Of a stretch of DNA of 64,000 bases, positions 1 to 10,816 are shown one piece after another (the first letter of the stretch is position 1; each line of letters opens with the position of its first letter). The DNA comes from Candidatus Sulfotelmatobacter sp. (GTDB lineage Bacteria; Acidobacteriota; Terriglobia; Terriglobales; Acidobacteriaceae), in contig JAOAPI010000151.1 in assembly GCA_025462865.1 (NCBI GenBank), positions 1 to 64,000 of the forward strand. The letters run 5' to 3'. The translations under genes were made by a program, and so were the position numbers. Below the pieces are notes generated by a model. The model made no database searches. It was not told where the DNA came from and worked only from the letters and a program-made list of their open reading frames with translations.

Positions 1-237
1 GCTGGTCTTTCGTTGCCCGTTGACGTTCTCCGCGAACTTCATGCCAACGAAATTAAACTTGCCGGACTACGTGTTCCGCCTGGTCTTGCTCCTGCTGTCG
101 CAACCATCGTCAAGAAATCAATTGCGGAGAGTTTCGTTTTTGGTTTTCGCATTGTGATGCTGTCTTGCGCGGGCCTGTCCCTTGCCAGTGCCATGGTGGC
201 ATGGCTCATGATTCCCAAGGAAGTGCGATCTTCCTAG
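1..237 (+). CDS. MFS transporter, C-terminal fragment (cut by window edge)
   Basis: The frame is open from base 1 and stops at 237. It encodes about 78 residues ending in one hydrophobic helix (VMLSCAGLSLASAMVAWLMI) followed by a short basic tail. The preceding stretch, with alternating polar segments and AVATIVKKSIAESF, resembles the last periplasmic loop and final membrane helix of DHA2/EmrB-type major facilitator exporters. That family call is by general resemblance only. The 5' part lies outside the window, so no start, substrate or operon can be given. Codon composition matches the neighbouring genes. Confidence 0.5.
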   Translation, partial: AGLSLPVDVLRELHANEIKLAGLRVPPGLAPAVATIVKKSIAESFVFGFRIVMLSCAGLSLASAMVAWLMIPKEVRSS

Positions 238-308
238 CGCTTTGTTCACGAGAAAAACGCTTCGGCTAATCGGCCGGGATCGCAAGGCGGACCCCAAAAG
301 GCGCGGAC

Positions 309-339
309 CAAAAAAAGGGCGGACCATAAAGGTCCGCCC
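309..339 (-). terminator. Rho-independent terminator behind katG
   Basis: A perfect 9-bp stem (gggcggacc / ggtccgccc, 317-325 and 331-339) with a 5-nt loop is preceded on the + strand by a run of A at 309-316. Read on the minus strand this is a GC-rich hairpin followed by a T run, placed about 160 bases beyond the katG stop. The + strand has no T run, so it should act on minus-strand transcripts only. Confidence 0.75.
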
Positions 340-501
340 CGGTTTGCCGCAAAAGCACGTACCGCTCAGTCTGCTGGAAATAACTTCTCTTCCATCCCGA
401 AGACCGAGGCCACATCAATCCCCAACCTCTTCCACGCCCATGCCGTAGTTAGCATCGGCCTTGTAGAAGTGCTGGACAAGCCTCTTTCTTTTTCGCCCAA
501 A

Positions 502-3227
<2,726 letters not shown>

Positions 3228-3246
3228 GTAAATACTATTCTTGGAT

Positions 3247-3283
3247 GAGAATCATTATAATCCAGGAATCACTCAAATCCAAA
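3247..3283 (-). promoter_or_regulatory. perR-katG promoter with PerR/Fur-type box
   Basis: On the minus strand a -10 TATAAT (3254-3259) lies 18 bases after a weak -35 TTTGGA (3278-3283). The -10 is embedded in an AT-rich imperfect palindrome (3247-3262, gattataatgattctc) that resembles the PerR box TTATAATnATTATAA. A repressor bound here would block the -10 directly. Confidence 0.6.
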
Positions 3284-3418
3284 AGGTGCCAGAACCGCTT
3301 ATCATTGCGCTCGCCGCTGTGGCTGGCCTAATTCTGCATGGGCACGTTTTGTGAGTTTACGAGGAGTATCTTGCCGTTTTTTTGACCATTACAGGGACTG
3401 TTTTCTTCAGAGTCTCGG

Positions 3419-3482
3419 GAAGGGCACGGCTTCAGCCCTGCCGACCGAAGTCAAATAAAGACCAGGGCTTTAGCCCCTGGGT
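3419..3482 (+). repeat. REP-like paired palindrome (main family), degraded copy
   Basis: Two short palindromes, cggcttcagcc-like and agggctttagcccct, are separated by about 20 bases. This is the two-hairpin layout of the main repeat family of this window. It lies just upstream of the acetamidase-like gene and is read through by an open frame, which wrongly lengthens that gene if the first in-frame start is used. Confidence 0.6.
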
Positions 3483-3519
3483 CTCCGCTACAATTGACAA
3501 TCAACCTCGGAGGGTTCGT

Positions 3520-4515
3520 GTGGTCGCTCGTCTTCTCACTTTCGCTCTGCTGATTAGTTCCGCCCTCGCCCAAAATGTTGTCCACTACACAGCCACCACC
3601 GCCAACGTGAAGTACCTGTTCGCGACCGCCGAGCCGGTCGCGCATGTGAAGTCCGGCGACATTCTTGACACCAACACGCTCGACTGTTTCGGCGGTGCGC
3701 TAAAGAAGCCCGGCGACACTCTCAGCATGGTGAAGGGTGACAATCCGTTGACCGGGCCATTTTTTGTCGAAGGCGCGGAACCCGGGGACACGCTGGCAGT
3801 GAAGATTCTCGACCTGCAAGTCGATGGCGACACTGGCGTGGGCTCTTTCTCACCCGGCTTCGGAGCGCTGAATGGAACCCATTACACGCCTGTGCTCGAG
3901 CCGCCGTTGCCGGAGCGCGTCTGGTTCTACCACATCGACCATGCAGCGAACACCGCCACGTTCAAGGCGCTTGATTCCGATTTCTCAGTGAAGATTCCAG
4001 TGCATCCTTTCTTTGGTTGCATCGGAGTCGCTCCAGCGGAGGGCGAAGCCCGCAGTTCGATCGTGCCCGCGGAATTCGGCGGCAACATGGATTCACCGGA
4101 AGCAAGTGTCGGCAATACGGTTTATTTTCCCGTGAACGTAAAAGGTGGTCTTTTCTACATCGGCGACGGTCATGCTGCCATGGGAGACGGCGAAATCGCG
4201 GGCAGTGCCGTTGAAGTACCGCTGAAGGCGCGTGTGCAGTTAAGCGTGATCAAAGGCCGCACCATCGACTGGCCGCAATTTGAGAACGATGACGCCATCA
4301 TGACCGTCGGCGCTTATCGTCCGGTCGACGACGCCGTACGCATCGCGTATACCGAACTCGTGCACTGGATCCACAAAGACTACGGTTTGTCGGACCTCGA
4401 CGCTTACGAACTGCTCTCGAAAGTCGGGAAGGTTCACCTCAACGAGATGGTCGACCCAAACTACGTTGTGGTCGCCTCAATCGAGAAAAAATACTTGCCG
4501 GCGAAGAAGAAGTGA
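3520..4515 (+). CDS. Secreted acetamidase/formamidase family protein
   Basis: Start chosen at GTG 3520 because cggaggg (3508-3514) stands 5 bases before it and a signal peptide follows (VARLLTFALLISSALAQ, ending in an AxA-type cleavage site). The reading frame extends further upstream, but that part only translates a dispersed repeat. The mature ~310 residues match the FmdA/AmdA acetamidase/formamidase fold: GDILDTNTLDCFGG, GPFFVEGAEPGDTLAV, HPFFGCIGVAP, GGNMDS and YFPVNVKGGLFYIGDGHA are characteristic. The family hydrolyses formamide or short amides. Export to the periplasm is unlike the classical cytosolic enzymes but frequent in soil bacteria. Substrate unknown. Confidence 0.85.
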   Translation: MVARLLTFALLISSALAQNVVHYTATTANVKYLFATAEPVAHVKSGDILDTNTLDCFGGALKKPGDTLSMVKGDNPLTGPFFVEGAEPGDTLAVKILDLQVDGDTGVGSFSPGFGALNGTHYTPVLEPPLPERVWFYHIDHAANTATFKALDSDFSVKIPVHPFFGCIGVAPAEGEARSSIVPAEFGGNMDSPEASVGNTVYFPVNVKGGLFYIGDGHAAMGDGEIAGSAVEVPLKARVQLSVIKGRTIDWPQFENDDAIMTVGAYRPVDDAVRIAYTELVHWIHKDYGLSDLDAYELLSKVGKVHLNEMVDPNYVVVASIEKKYLPAKKK

Positions 4516-4580
4516 GGGGCGCCGGGAAGCGAGAAACTCAGGGTCTAGGGAAAGTCGGAATATAATGCGGGAGCGGGAAC

Positions 4581-5267
4581 ATGGCTGACGCATCTACAAA
4601 CGGCGACCACAGCGACAGGAATCCGATAGTAATCGGATTGCTTCTCTTGGTGACCGGACTCCTCTTGAACTATCTGTTCGAGCGCCATAATATTTTCAAG
4701 GTCTGGGAGAATTCAGTCTATCCGATCGCATGGGCAGATATATTCTATCCGCCCGCGTGTGTTTTCCTGTGTCTGACGGGCTTTGCCCTAGCCCTCGGCG
4801 GAGTGATGCGCCGCGCCACTATTCGACAATTGCGTCCGTATGTCCTCGCGGTTGCGATTCCACTAACCATTCTCCACACGTTGTTCAGTTTCGGTATGCA
4901 GTTTATCGCGACTGGGGCGGATCGCTTAGGTGAGTGCCCAGGCCTCGATCAAGCTGCCTCTAGCTCTAACGTGATTCCAGAGTCCAAACAGAGGCCTGGC
5001 CATCCCGCTGTCGGTTGTGCGGTGGAGAGGCGTGGAATGTTTCTCTCCTACTACAACGATGTTATTGTTCTCGGCGTAACGGACGCAGCGGCGCAGGAGC
5101 ATGTCGTGGCCGCAGTGGCAGAGAATTTTCGGCAAGCGCACACGCATCCCGTACAAGTAGTGTTCTACGAGAGGGAGAACTGGACGACCCGCCAATTGAA
5201 AAACGGAGCAACCTATGGAACATCAAGGGGGCCTAACAAGCTGCTTCGAATTATCAACATAGGATAG
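4581..5267 (+). CDS. Hypothetical membrane protein
   Basis: 228 residues, family not recognised. Three hydrophobic stretches (about residues 15-32, 53-75 and 87-108) suggest an N-terminal membrane domain. They are followed by a soluble part with two cysteines (C119, C145) and a short alpha/beta-like region, DVIVLGVTDAAAQEHVVAAVAENF. A TATAAT sequence at 4561-4566, 20 bases before the ATG, may be part of a promoter. Only 9 bases separate its stop from the next gene (DUF5996), so the two are probably one transcript. No function can be assigned. Confidence 0.6.
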   Translation: MADASTNGDHSDRNPIVIGLLLLVTGLLLNYLFERHNIFKVWENSVYPIAWADIFYPPACVFLCLTGFALALGGVMRRATIRQLRPYVLAVAIPLTILHTLFSFGMQFIATGADRLGECPGLDQAASSSNVIPESKQRPGHPAVGCAVERRGMFLSYYNDVIVLGVTDAAAQEHVVAAVAENFRQAHTHPVQVVFYERENWTTRQLKNGATYGTSRGPNKLLRIINIG

Positions 5268-5276
5268 GTCGAGAAC

Positions 5277-6191
5277 ATGGCCGCACACGCCTCCAACACG
5301 AATCAGAACTCCTGGCCCGAACTCCCGCTCGATGCCTGGCAGGATACCTACGCCACTCTCCACATGTGGACGCAGATTGTCGGCAAGGTGCGCCTCGCCC
5401 TAAGCCCTCTCATTAACCACTGGTGGCAGGTTCCTCTGTATGTCAATTCCCGGGGACTGACTACTTCTGCAATTCCTTATGGTGATGGAATTTTCGAAGT
5501 TCAATTCGATTTCATCGATCACAAGCTGCATATCCAAACCAGCTGGGGCACGTCGAAGAGTCTCGCGCTTAAGCCGCAATCTGTTGCCGACTTCTACGCC
5601 GCCTTCATGGGCGCCCTCCGATCGCTGGGCATTGAGGTGAAAATTTGGACCATGCCGGTCGAGGTGCCGAACCCCGTGCGCTGTGACCTCGACACGCAAC
5701 ACGCCTCGTATGATTCCGAATACGCGCTCCGTTTCTGGCGCATATTAATTCTGTGCGAAAACATCTTCCAGGAATTCCGGGCGCGCTTCATCGGCAAGAA
5801 TAGTCCAGTGCATTTTTTCTGGGGCAGCTTCGACTTGGCCGTCACGCGCTTTTCCGGACGGCGCGCTCCCGAACGTCCCGGGGCCGACCTCATTACCCGC
5901 GAAGCTTATTCGCACGAAGTCATCAGTGCTGGATTCTGGCCGGGCAGTGGCGACGTGAAAGGGGCGGCATTCTACTGCTATGCCGCACCCGAGCCGGCCG
6001 GTTTCGCGGATCAGAAAGTGAAGCCTGCGGAAGCCTTCTATCACCCGCAAATGAAAGAGTGGCTGCTGATGTACGACGACGTTCGCCGCGCCGCTTCTCC
6101 ACCCCAGACCCTGCTCGACTTTCTGCAAAGCACTTACGAAGCCGGTGCCAACCTAGCCCGCTGGGATCGCAAAGAACTGGAACGGCCCTGA
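5277..6191 (+). CDS. DUF5996 family protein
   Basis: 304 residues. The opening WPELPLDAWQDTYATLHMWTQ and the stretch NHWWQVPLYVNSRGLTT are characteristic of the DUF5996 family, whose biochemical role is not established. Tryptophan and histidine are frequent (HFFWGSFDLAVTRFSGR, SHEVISAGFWPG), suggesting an enzyme or ligand-binding fold. There is no signal peptide or membrane segment, so it should be cytoplasmic. It sits between a membrane protein and a UBP-type zinc finger gene on the same strand with small gaps (9 and 37 bases). Confidence 0.85.
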   Translation: MAAHASNTNQNSWPELPLDAWQDTYATLHMWTQIVGKVRLALSPLINHWWQVPLYVNSRGLTTSAIPYGDGIFEVQFDFIDHKLHIQTSWGTSKSLALKPQSVADFYAAFMGALRSLGIEVKIWTMPVEVPNPVRCDLDTQHASYDSEYALRFWRILILCENIFQEFRARFIGKNSPVHFFWGSFDLAVTRFSGRRAPERPGADLITREAYSHEVISAGFWPGSGDVKGAAFYCYAAPEPAGFADQKVKPAEAFYHPQMKEWLLMYDDVRRAASPPQTLLDFLQSTYEAGANLARWDRKELERP

Positions 6192-6228
6192 TCCTCGACC
6201 GCGGGTGAAAATTTCGGAGACCTGACAA

Positions 6229-6501
6229 ATGTCAAAAAAATGCAAGCATCTCGATCACATTAAGATCCAAACCACCGCTACCCGCGTCTGCGAAGAGTGC
6301 GTAAAAATGGGCGACCGCTGGGTCCACCTCCGCCTGTGCATGGTCTGCGGCAACGTCGGTTGCTGCGACTCTTCGAAGAACAAGCACGCCACCAAACACT
6401 TTCACACCAGCACGCATCCTGTAATGCGCTCCATCGAGCCGGGAGAACAATGGATCTGGTGCTACATCGACGAAATGATCGTCGGCGAAGTTGCGGCGTA
6501 G
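6229..6501 (+). CDS. UBP-type zinc finger protein
   Basis: A 90-residue protein that is almost entirely one UBP (ubiquitin-hydrolase-type) zinc finger. Ordered Cys/His ligands are CKHLDH, CEEC, CMVCGNVGCCD, HATKHFHTSTHPV and the closing WCYIDE. In eukaryotes this fold binds the ubiquitin C-terminus. In bacteria the stand-alone form is widespread and its partner is unknown. GGAG stands 9 bases before the ATG. It probably ends the small transcript begun at 4581. A cytosolic zinc-binding adaptor is the safest description. Confidence 0.88.
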   Translation: MSKKCKHLDHIKIQTTATRVCEECVKMGDRWVHLRLCMVCGNVGCCDSSKNKHATKHFHTSTHPVMRSIEPGEQWIWCYIDEMIVGEVAA

Positions 6502-6554
6502 CAGCAGGTTGTCAACCTCCGCTCCTGCCGTTCCGCAAGATACAGGAAAGAAGT

Positions 6555-7778
6555 TCAGCGCGAGAAAACCACCCCATGCGGGCGCCCCGAACCCTTCCAC
6601 CCGTGCGGCCACTCCCTGTCGGCGAAGTTAAACCCCGGCTTCCCGTCGGCGTCATGGAAAGCCTCATCCAAGGTGAGCGATCCATTCTTCTCGTTCAGTT
6701 TCAGCATGTACAATCCAGGGGTTCCAAGGCCGCTGCTGCTGACCACGATACGTCCTGTCTTGTTGTCCCACCCGGTCCAGTGCGGATAAAAGCCATCCGC
6801 GAATTTAATTCTTGAGACCTCCACGGGTTTGGTTCCATTCGTGATGTCAAGCACGATCAAGCTGTGAAGGTAGGTCACACTCTGCACCAGATAGTGCCCC
6901 ACAATCGTCGGAACACCGCAGTACGACGTGGGAAACGAGTACACCAACTGCGACTTCGGCTGGTCAGTGTCTACTCCGGTGATGCGCTCCAGGCCACAGG
7001 CCAGTGTCTGAACATAGATGGCGCCGTCGGGACCGCGCCGCGGTTCCTCCGGGCTGACCTGGCCATAATGATCTTCTCCTTCGTCCAGGTACGCGGTTTT
7101 CAGCAGCTTCAGGTCAGAAAGGCGCCACACTTGATATGTCACGCCGCGAAACACATTTTCGTCGTCCATCGAGGAGTTGGTCGAGACCACCCGGTCAAGT
7201 TCAGGAAGAATTACCAGGCTGTAGGGAGTAAGCAGAGCATGCAGGAAGGCCGGATCGGCGCTGCTCGCGGAGCGAATAACCTTAGCCGCGTCGTCAATCT
7301 CCACCAGCCCGCCGGTTCTCCCCAAGGAATCGGCTTTCATCTCTTGATGCGAATGCTGGAAGGTGACCAGCACGTGGCCGTTGGGCAACCGGAGATAAGA
7401 ATGCGGATGCATGTAGCCGGCCATGTCGCTGAACGAAGCCGCGATTTTGGGATGCAGCCCATCGCGGACGTCAAAAATAAAAGTTCTGCCTGCATCGTGA
7501 TCATTCGCAAACAGCATGCCGCTTTCCGGCATGGTGTATTCCGTATGATGCACTAGTGTGGTCTTCTGGTCTGTGGGCAGCGTCGTTACCAGCCGCCCAT
7601 AGGTTGGCGACTTCGGGTCGGCATCGATCACGGCAAGAAAATCGTTGCCGTGCTTCTCCGCGTCGCCGGTCCAGGCGAACAGGTAGTGACCGGGCGCAGT
7701 CAGCTTCGACTCTTGCGACACCAGAAAAACAGAACTTGCTAAAACAACAACCGCAAGCGTGGAGAGTCTACGGAGCAT
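6555..7778 (-). CDS. Exported SBP56-like beta-propeller protein
   Basis: 407 residues with an N-terminal signal segment (LSTLAVVVLASSVFLVS). The body resembles the selenium-binding protein/methanethiol oxidase SBP56 family: LFAWTGDAEKHGNDFLAVID, DADPKSPTYGRLVTTLP, HTEYTMPESG, YMHPHSYLRLPNGHVLVTFQ and histidines placed as in that metal-binding propeller. The Cys-containing CSSCH segment of canonical SBP56 is absent, so methanethiol oxidase activity is uncertain. GAGG lies 10 bases before the ATG. Stands alone, convergent with the zinc finger gene. Confidence 0.7.
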   Translation of the reverse strand: MLRRLSTLAVVVLASSVFLVSQESKLTAPGHYLFAWTGDAEKHGNDFLAVIDADPKSPTYGRLVTTLPTDQKTTLVHHTEYTMPESGMLFANDHDAGRTFIFDVRDGLHPKIAASFSDMAGYMHPHSYLRLPNGHVLVTFQHSHQEMKADSLGRTGGLVEIDDAAKVIRSASSADPAFLHALLTPYSLVILPELDRVVSTNSSMDDENVFRGVTYQVWRLSDLKLLKTAYLDEGEDHYGQVSPEEPRRGPDGAIYVQTLACGLERITGVDTDQPKSQLVYSFPTSYCGVPTIVGHYLVQSVTYLHSLIVLDITNGTKPVEVSRIKFADGFYPHWTGWDNKTGRIVVSSSGLGTPGLYMLKLNEKNGSLTLDEAFHDADGKPGFNFADREWPHGWKGSGRPHGVVFSR

Positions 7779-8244
7779 TCGGCAATTTCCTCGTCGTGAA
7801 GTTGATCTGCAATCCGGCGAAAGGATTAGTCTCTCGCGTGCATTCTTCAGGAATATCGCCGGAGGGGTAAAAAGGCGGGAAAAAATTGAAAGGGCCGTGA
7901 CATTGGTTATGCTCTAGCCGCCAACTCCTGCGAGGGAGTCAACAGCGTGGACGCATGTACCGTCACAGCCCCTTGATGCGATCACTGCTTTCACAGTCCC
8001 AAACCCCAACTGCACCTCGCAGCGCCGTCGGTTTTTTCAGGTTTGGCTGCCCAACGAGTTGCCTCATCGGGCTGATCACTCAGTTTACTTCGGGTCGGCA
8101 AATTTTATTTCGCTAACCCTTTCAACCGTCGACGCAACCAACCTTAACAGAGAGATGAAAAATGTCAACGCAAACTAATGGTGCAACATAAGCAAGTGAA
8201 GCTGTGAATATCCCGCAATGCAAACTGTTGTAAGCTGAGGCGTT
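7779..8244. other. Intergenic region, divergent, no gene seen
   Basis: This stretch separates the minus-strand SBP56-like gene from the plus-strand RNase H-like gene and should hold both promoters. I see no open frame of convincing composition, no tRNA and no strong terminator. It is more AT-rich near 8100-8200 than the flanking genes. Confidence 0.5.
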
Positions 8245-8364
8245 ATGAAATCGCGTTTCCAATTCGGACTTCTTTTTCACAACAACTTGCACAGTCCCCA
8301 AAGAATCATCTTGACGCAGGAAAATCCCCGGCGCATCTTGCTATTAGCGGAAACGAATCACTGA
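8245..8364 (+). CDS. Possible 39-residue leader peptide coupled to the RNase H-like gene
   Basis: ATG at 8245, preceded by a tgagg site, opens a 39-codon frame (MKSRFQFGLLFHNNLH...) whose stop overlaps the next start as TGATG (stop 8362-8364, start 8364). The downstream RNase H-like gene has no Shine-Dalgarno at a usual distance, so translational coupling through this small frame is plausible. No homologue is recognised and chance cannot be excluded. Confidence 0.3.
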   Translation: MKSRFQFGLLFHNNLHSPQRIILTQENPRRILLLAETNH

Positions 8365-8765
8365 TGTCAGACCTCGTGGCCTATGTCGATGGTGGCTCCT
8401 TGGGAAATCCGGGGCCATCGGGCATTGGCGTAATCATTGACGGCTGCGAAAGCGGTCCCATTCGCATCGCCAAATGGATCGGCCACCAGGACAACAACGT
8501 CGCCGAATACATGGCGCTCATGGAAGCTCTGCAGTGCGCCCTCTCTCTCAAGGCCAAAGCGCTGCACGTTTATTCCGATTCCCAGGTAGTTGTCCGCCAG
8601 ATGCGCGGCGAATACTCCTGCCGCAGTTCGCGCCTCTACTCTTTGCACTGGACCTGCCGCAAACTGGCTCGCGCCCTCAGTTTTTCCATCTCTCACGTTC
8701 CCCGCGAGAACAATGCCGAGGCCAACTCGCTCGCCAACACCGCCGTCCGCCAGCGGACCATTTAA
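8364..8765 (+). CDS. RNase HI-like protein
   Basis: 133 residues of the RNase H fold in its short prokaryotic form without an extra hybrid-binding domain. All four acidic active-site positions are visible: D in YVDGGSLGNPGPSGIG, E in NNVAEYMAL, D in VYSDSQVVVRQM and D/E in ENNAEANSLAN. It would cut the RNA strand of RNA-DNA hybrids with two metal ions. It could equally be one of the reverse-transcriptase-like RNase H proteins of unclear role, so I give no gene symbol. Possibly translated by coupling to the 39-codon frame just upstream. Confidence 0.85.
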   Translation: MSDLVAYVDGGSLGNPGPSGIGVIIDGCESGPIRIAKWIGHQDNNVAEYMALMEALQCALSLKAKALHVYSDSQVVVRQMRGEYSCRSSRLYSLHWTCRKLARALSFSISHVPRENNAEANSLANTAVRQRTI

Positions 8766-8846
8766 CGATCCCACAACTGGCTTGAAAGATCACACCTTCC
8801 CAAGTTCAAGAAAAATGCACGCAGTACTGACAAATGCCTGCAACGC

Positions 8847-8908
8847 CGTGGAAGAGCGGCGCTTCAGCGCCGCGTAAGCCAACGCAATCAATGCGGGCTT
8901 TAGCCCTT
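8847..8908 (+). repeat. REP-like paired palindrome (main family)
   Basis: Near-consensus copy: gtggaagagc, hairpin cggcgcttcagcgccg, a ~20-base spacer, then hairpin gggctttagccc. It lies alone in the 485-base gap after the RNase H-like gene. Confidence 0.85.
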
Positions 8909-8929
8909 CTGTGAAAACTGAATTCGGGG

Positions 8930-9055
8930 CGACGCACGGGATAAGGTTGGCAAAGCCACAGCCCCGAAGGGGCGGCATGCGAAAGCCCGGCACGGCAGTG
9001 CCGGGTAAAGGTGGGAACGGCGAAGCGAGTCCCGGAGGGACGACACCGGTCTCTT
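8930..9055 (+). repeat. Second palindromic repeat cluster
   Basis: Contains ccccgaaggggcgg, cccggcacggcagtgccggg (strong hairpin) and gcgagtcccggagggacgac. The last part is shared with repeats inside czcB (26532-26613) and near 40082-40163. The rest of the gap to 9250 shows no gene. Confidence 0.6.
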
Positions 9056-9250
9056 CACTCCTCGCGATCTTCACATTCGTTCTGAAAGGAAAGTGCCTTT
9101 CCCTGAAGTCCTACGACCTTCGCGTGTCGAACTTCTTGACACCATCGCTTCTCCGAGCGAGACTCCAATTACTGCATCCTTAAAATTGAATGAGTTCCCG
9201 TCTGTCGCGTCTTGGCGGCCAACTCAATAAAAAATTGACGCGCTCGGGTC

Positions 9251-10717
9251 ATGGATAATCAGTCCACTGTCGAACAAAATCTCGCACCACCCATCGCGGA
9301 GAAAAAACTCGCTCCAGCGGGCGCCGATCAACCAACGTCAGCAAATTCCGGTCCCCGCTTTCCCGCCGAAGATGGTGGACACTCACTCGCCGTAATGGCC
9401 TCACGCGATCTCGATGCCGCCCTGCAATTGCTTGCCGAGCGGGCCCAATACATTACCGGCGCCGGCGGCGCCATGATTGCCCTGCGCCGCGGCGAACACA
9501 ACGAAATGCTGTGCCGCGCCAGCGCCGGATCGAACGCACCTGAACTCGGCGCATTGCTCTCCATGGAATACGGGTTTTCCGGCGAGAGCGTGCGCACCCG
9601 CCAGGCATTGCGTTGCGATGATGCGGAACGCGATCCCCGCGTGAACCGCGAGGGCTGCCGCCAGTTGGGGATAGCCTCAGTCATGGTGACGCCCATCTTG
9701 AGCGACCAGCAGGTGCTCGGCGTTTTTGAACTATTTTCCGGCAAGCCGAACGCCTTTGCCGAACGCGATCTCTCTGCCTTGCAGCGCCTTAGCCAGATGG
9801 TGGAAACCGCTGTGAGATATGCCGTGGCAGCTCAGACCGTGCCCGCGCTTCGTGAGCAAGCTATCGAGGAATCACAGCCGCCGGTGGACCAACTCAAGCC
9901 CGAACCGGAAATGGTTCAGTCACACGCGATTCCCCCAACGCCGAGTCAAGTTTCGGCTGTCATTCCGCTCGCCACCGACCCACCTCCAACAGAACCGCAA
10001 AAAACAGAACCAGTAGTCGAAGTGCTTCAACAAGGGCCAGAAAAAACCGAACCGAAAACGCCGTCCGAGCCAGCCCCGAAGAAACAGCTTTTTTGGACCG
10101 CCGCCATGCACGGTCCGGTCAACTCTGCTCCCACTGCTGAAGCGGCTGAGTCGATGGCCGTGCCCGTGGTCCTGAGAAATTTGCACAAGTGCCAGGCTTG
10201 TGGTTTCCCCGTGTCCCAGGGACGCAAGTTCTGTGTGGAATGCGAAGAGAAGCAATGGCGCGGCCAGCGTCTTCCGCAAGCCGCTTCCCGTGCGGTGCCG
10301 CAAGTCCCATCGCAGCCGCACCCCGCTCCCGCCACAGACCACGCTTCAAAAATTTCTACTCCGAAGCATGTCGTTACGGCTCAATCTGCTGCAGCCCCCG
10401 TCTCTAGTCCGGCGAAGGAATCAACCAGCAAGGTCGCCACTTCCCCGCCTACGCCGCTCGTCACCCGCGCGCCCCAGAAAGTGACGCCCGCCCCCGTCAA
10501 ATCAGCTACGATCAGTTCATCGGCTTCTCGTTCTGTCGCCGCAACTCCGCCTCAGAATATTCCCCCGAAGCCGGACCACTCTCCGGTCGCCGACATCAGG
10601 CCCCCATTCTTAAGTTCGGCGCTTGAATCCGAGTCATGGCTTGCGGCCAACAAGTACATTCTCGGTGCACTGCTCTTGGTCGCCATCATTATTGCCACGT
10701 TCGCATTACTACGCTGA
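9251..10717 (+). CDS. GAF-domain protein with zinc ribbon and C-terminal membrane anchor
   Basis: 488 residues. An N-terminal GAF domain (about 45-190) carries the typical ALQLLAERAQYITGAGGAMIAL opening and later FSGKPNAFAERDLSALQRL. A long proline/threonine-rich low-complexity linker follows. Around residue 315 there is a zinc ribbon, CQACGFPVSQGRKFCVEC (two CxxC pairs), then a second Pro/Ser-rich linker and one membrane helix at the extreme C-terminus (YILGALLLVAIIIATFALLR). The protein should be tail-anchored with the GAF sensor in the cytoplasm. Ligand and partner are unknown. Same strand as the adenosine deaminase-like gene 99 bases on. Confidence 0.75.
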   Translation: MDNQSTVEQNLAPPIAEKKLAPAGADQPTSANSGPRFPAEDGGHSLAVMASRDLDAALQLLAERAQYITGAGGAMIALRRGEHNEMLCRASAGSNAPELGALLSMEYGFSGESVRTRQALRCDDAERDPRVNREGCRQLGIASVMVTPILSDQQVLGVFELFSGKPNAFAERDLSALQRLSQMVETAVRYAVAAQTVPALREQAIEESQPPVDQLKPEPEMVQSHAIPPTPSQVSAVIPLATDPPPTEPQKTEPVVEVLQQGPEKTEPKTPSEPAPKKQLFWTAAMHGPVNSAPTAEAAESMAVPVVLRNLHKCQACGFPVSQGRKFCVECEEKQWRGQRLPQAASRAVPQVPSQPHPAPATDHASKISTPKHVVTAQSAAAPVSSPAKESTSKVATSPPTPLVTRAPQKVTPAPVKSATISSSASRSVAATPPQNIPPKPDHSPVADIRPPFLSSALESESWLAANKYILGALLLVAIIIATFALLR

Positions 10718-10816
10718 GTTCCCACCCGGTGCCGAAAGTACGAATCCTCATTTCTCTTCCGCCCCTTACGGATTACAATTCCTTTCCTGATCTTCGAAAA
10801 AATATTGGGAGGATTG

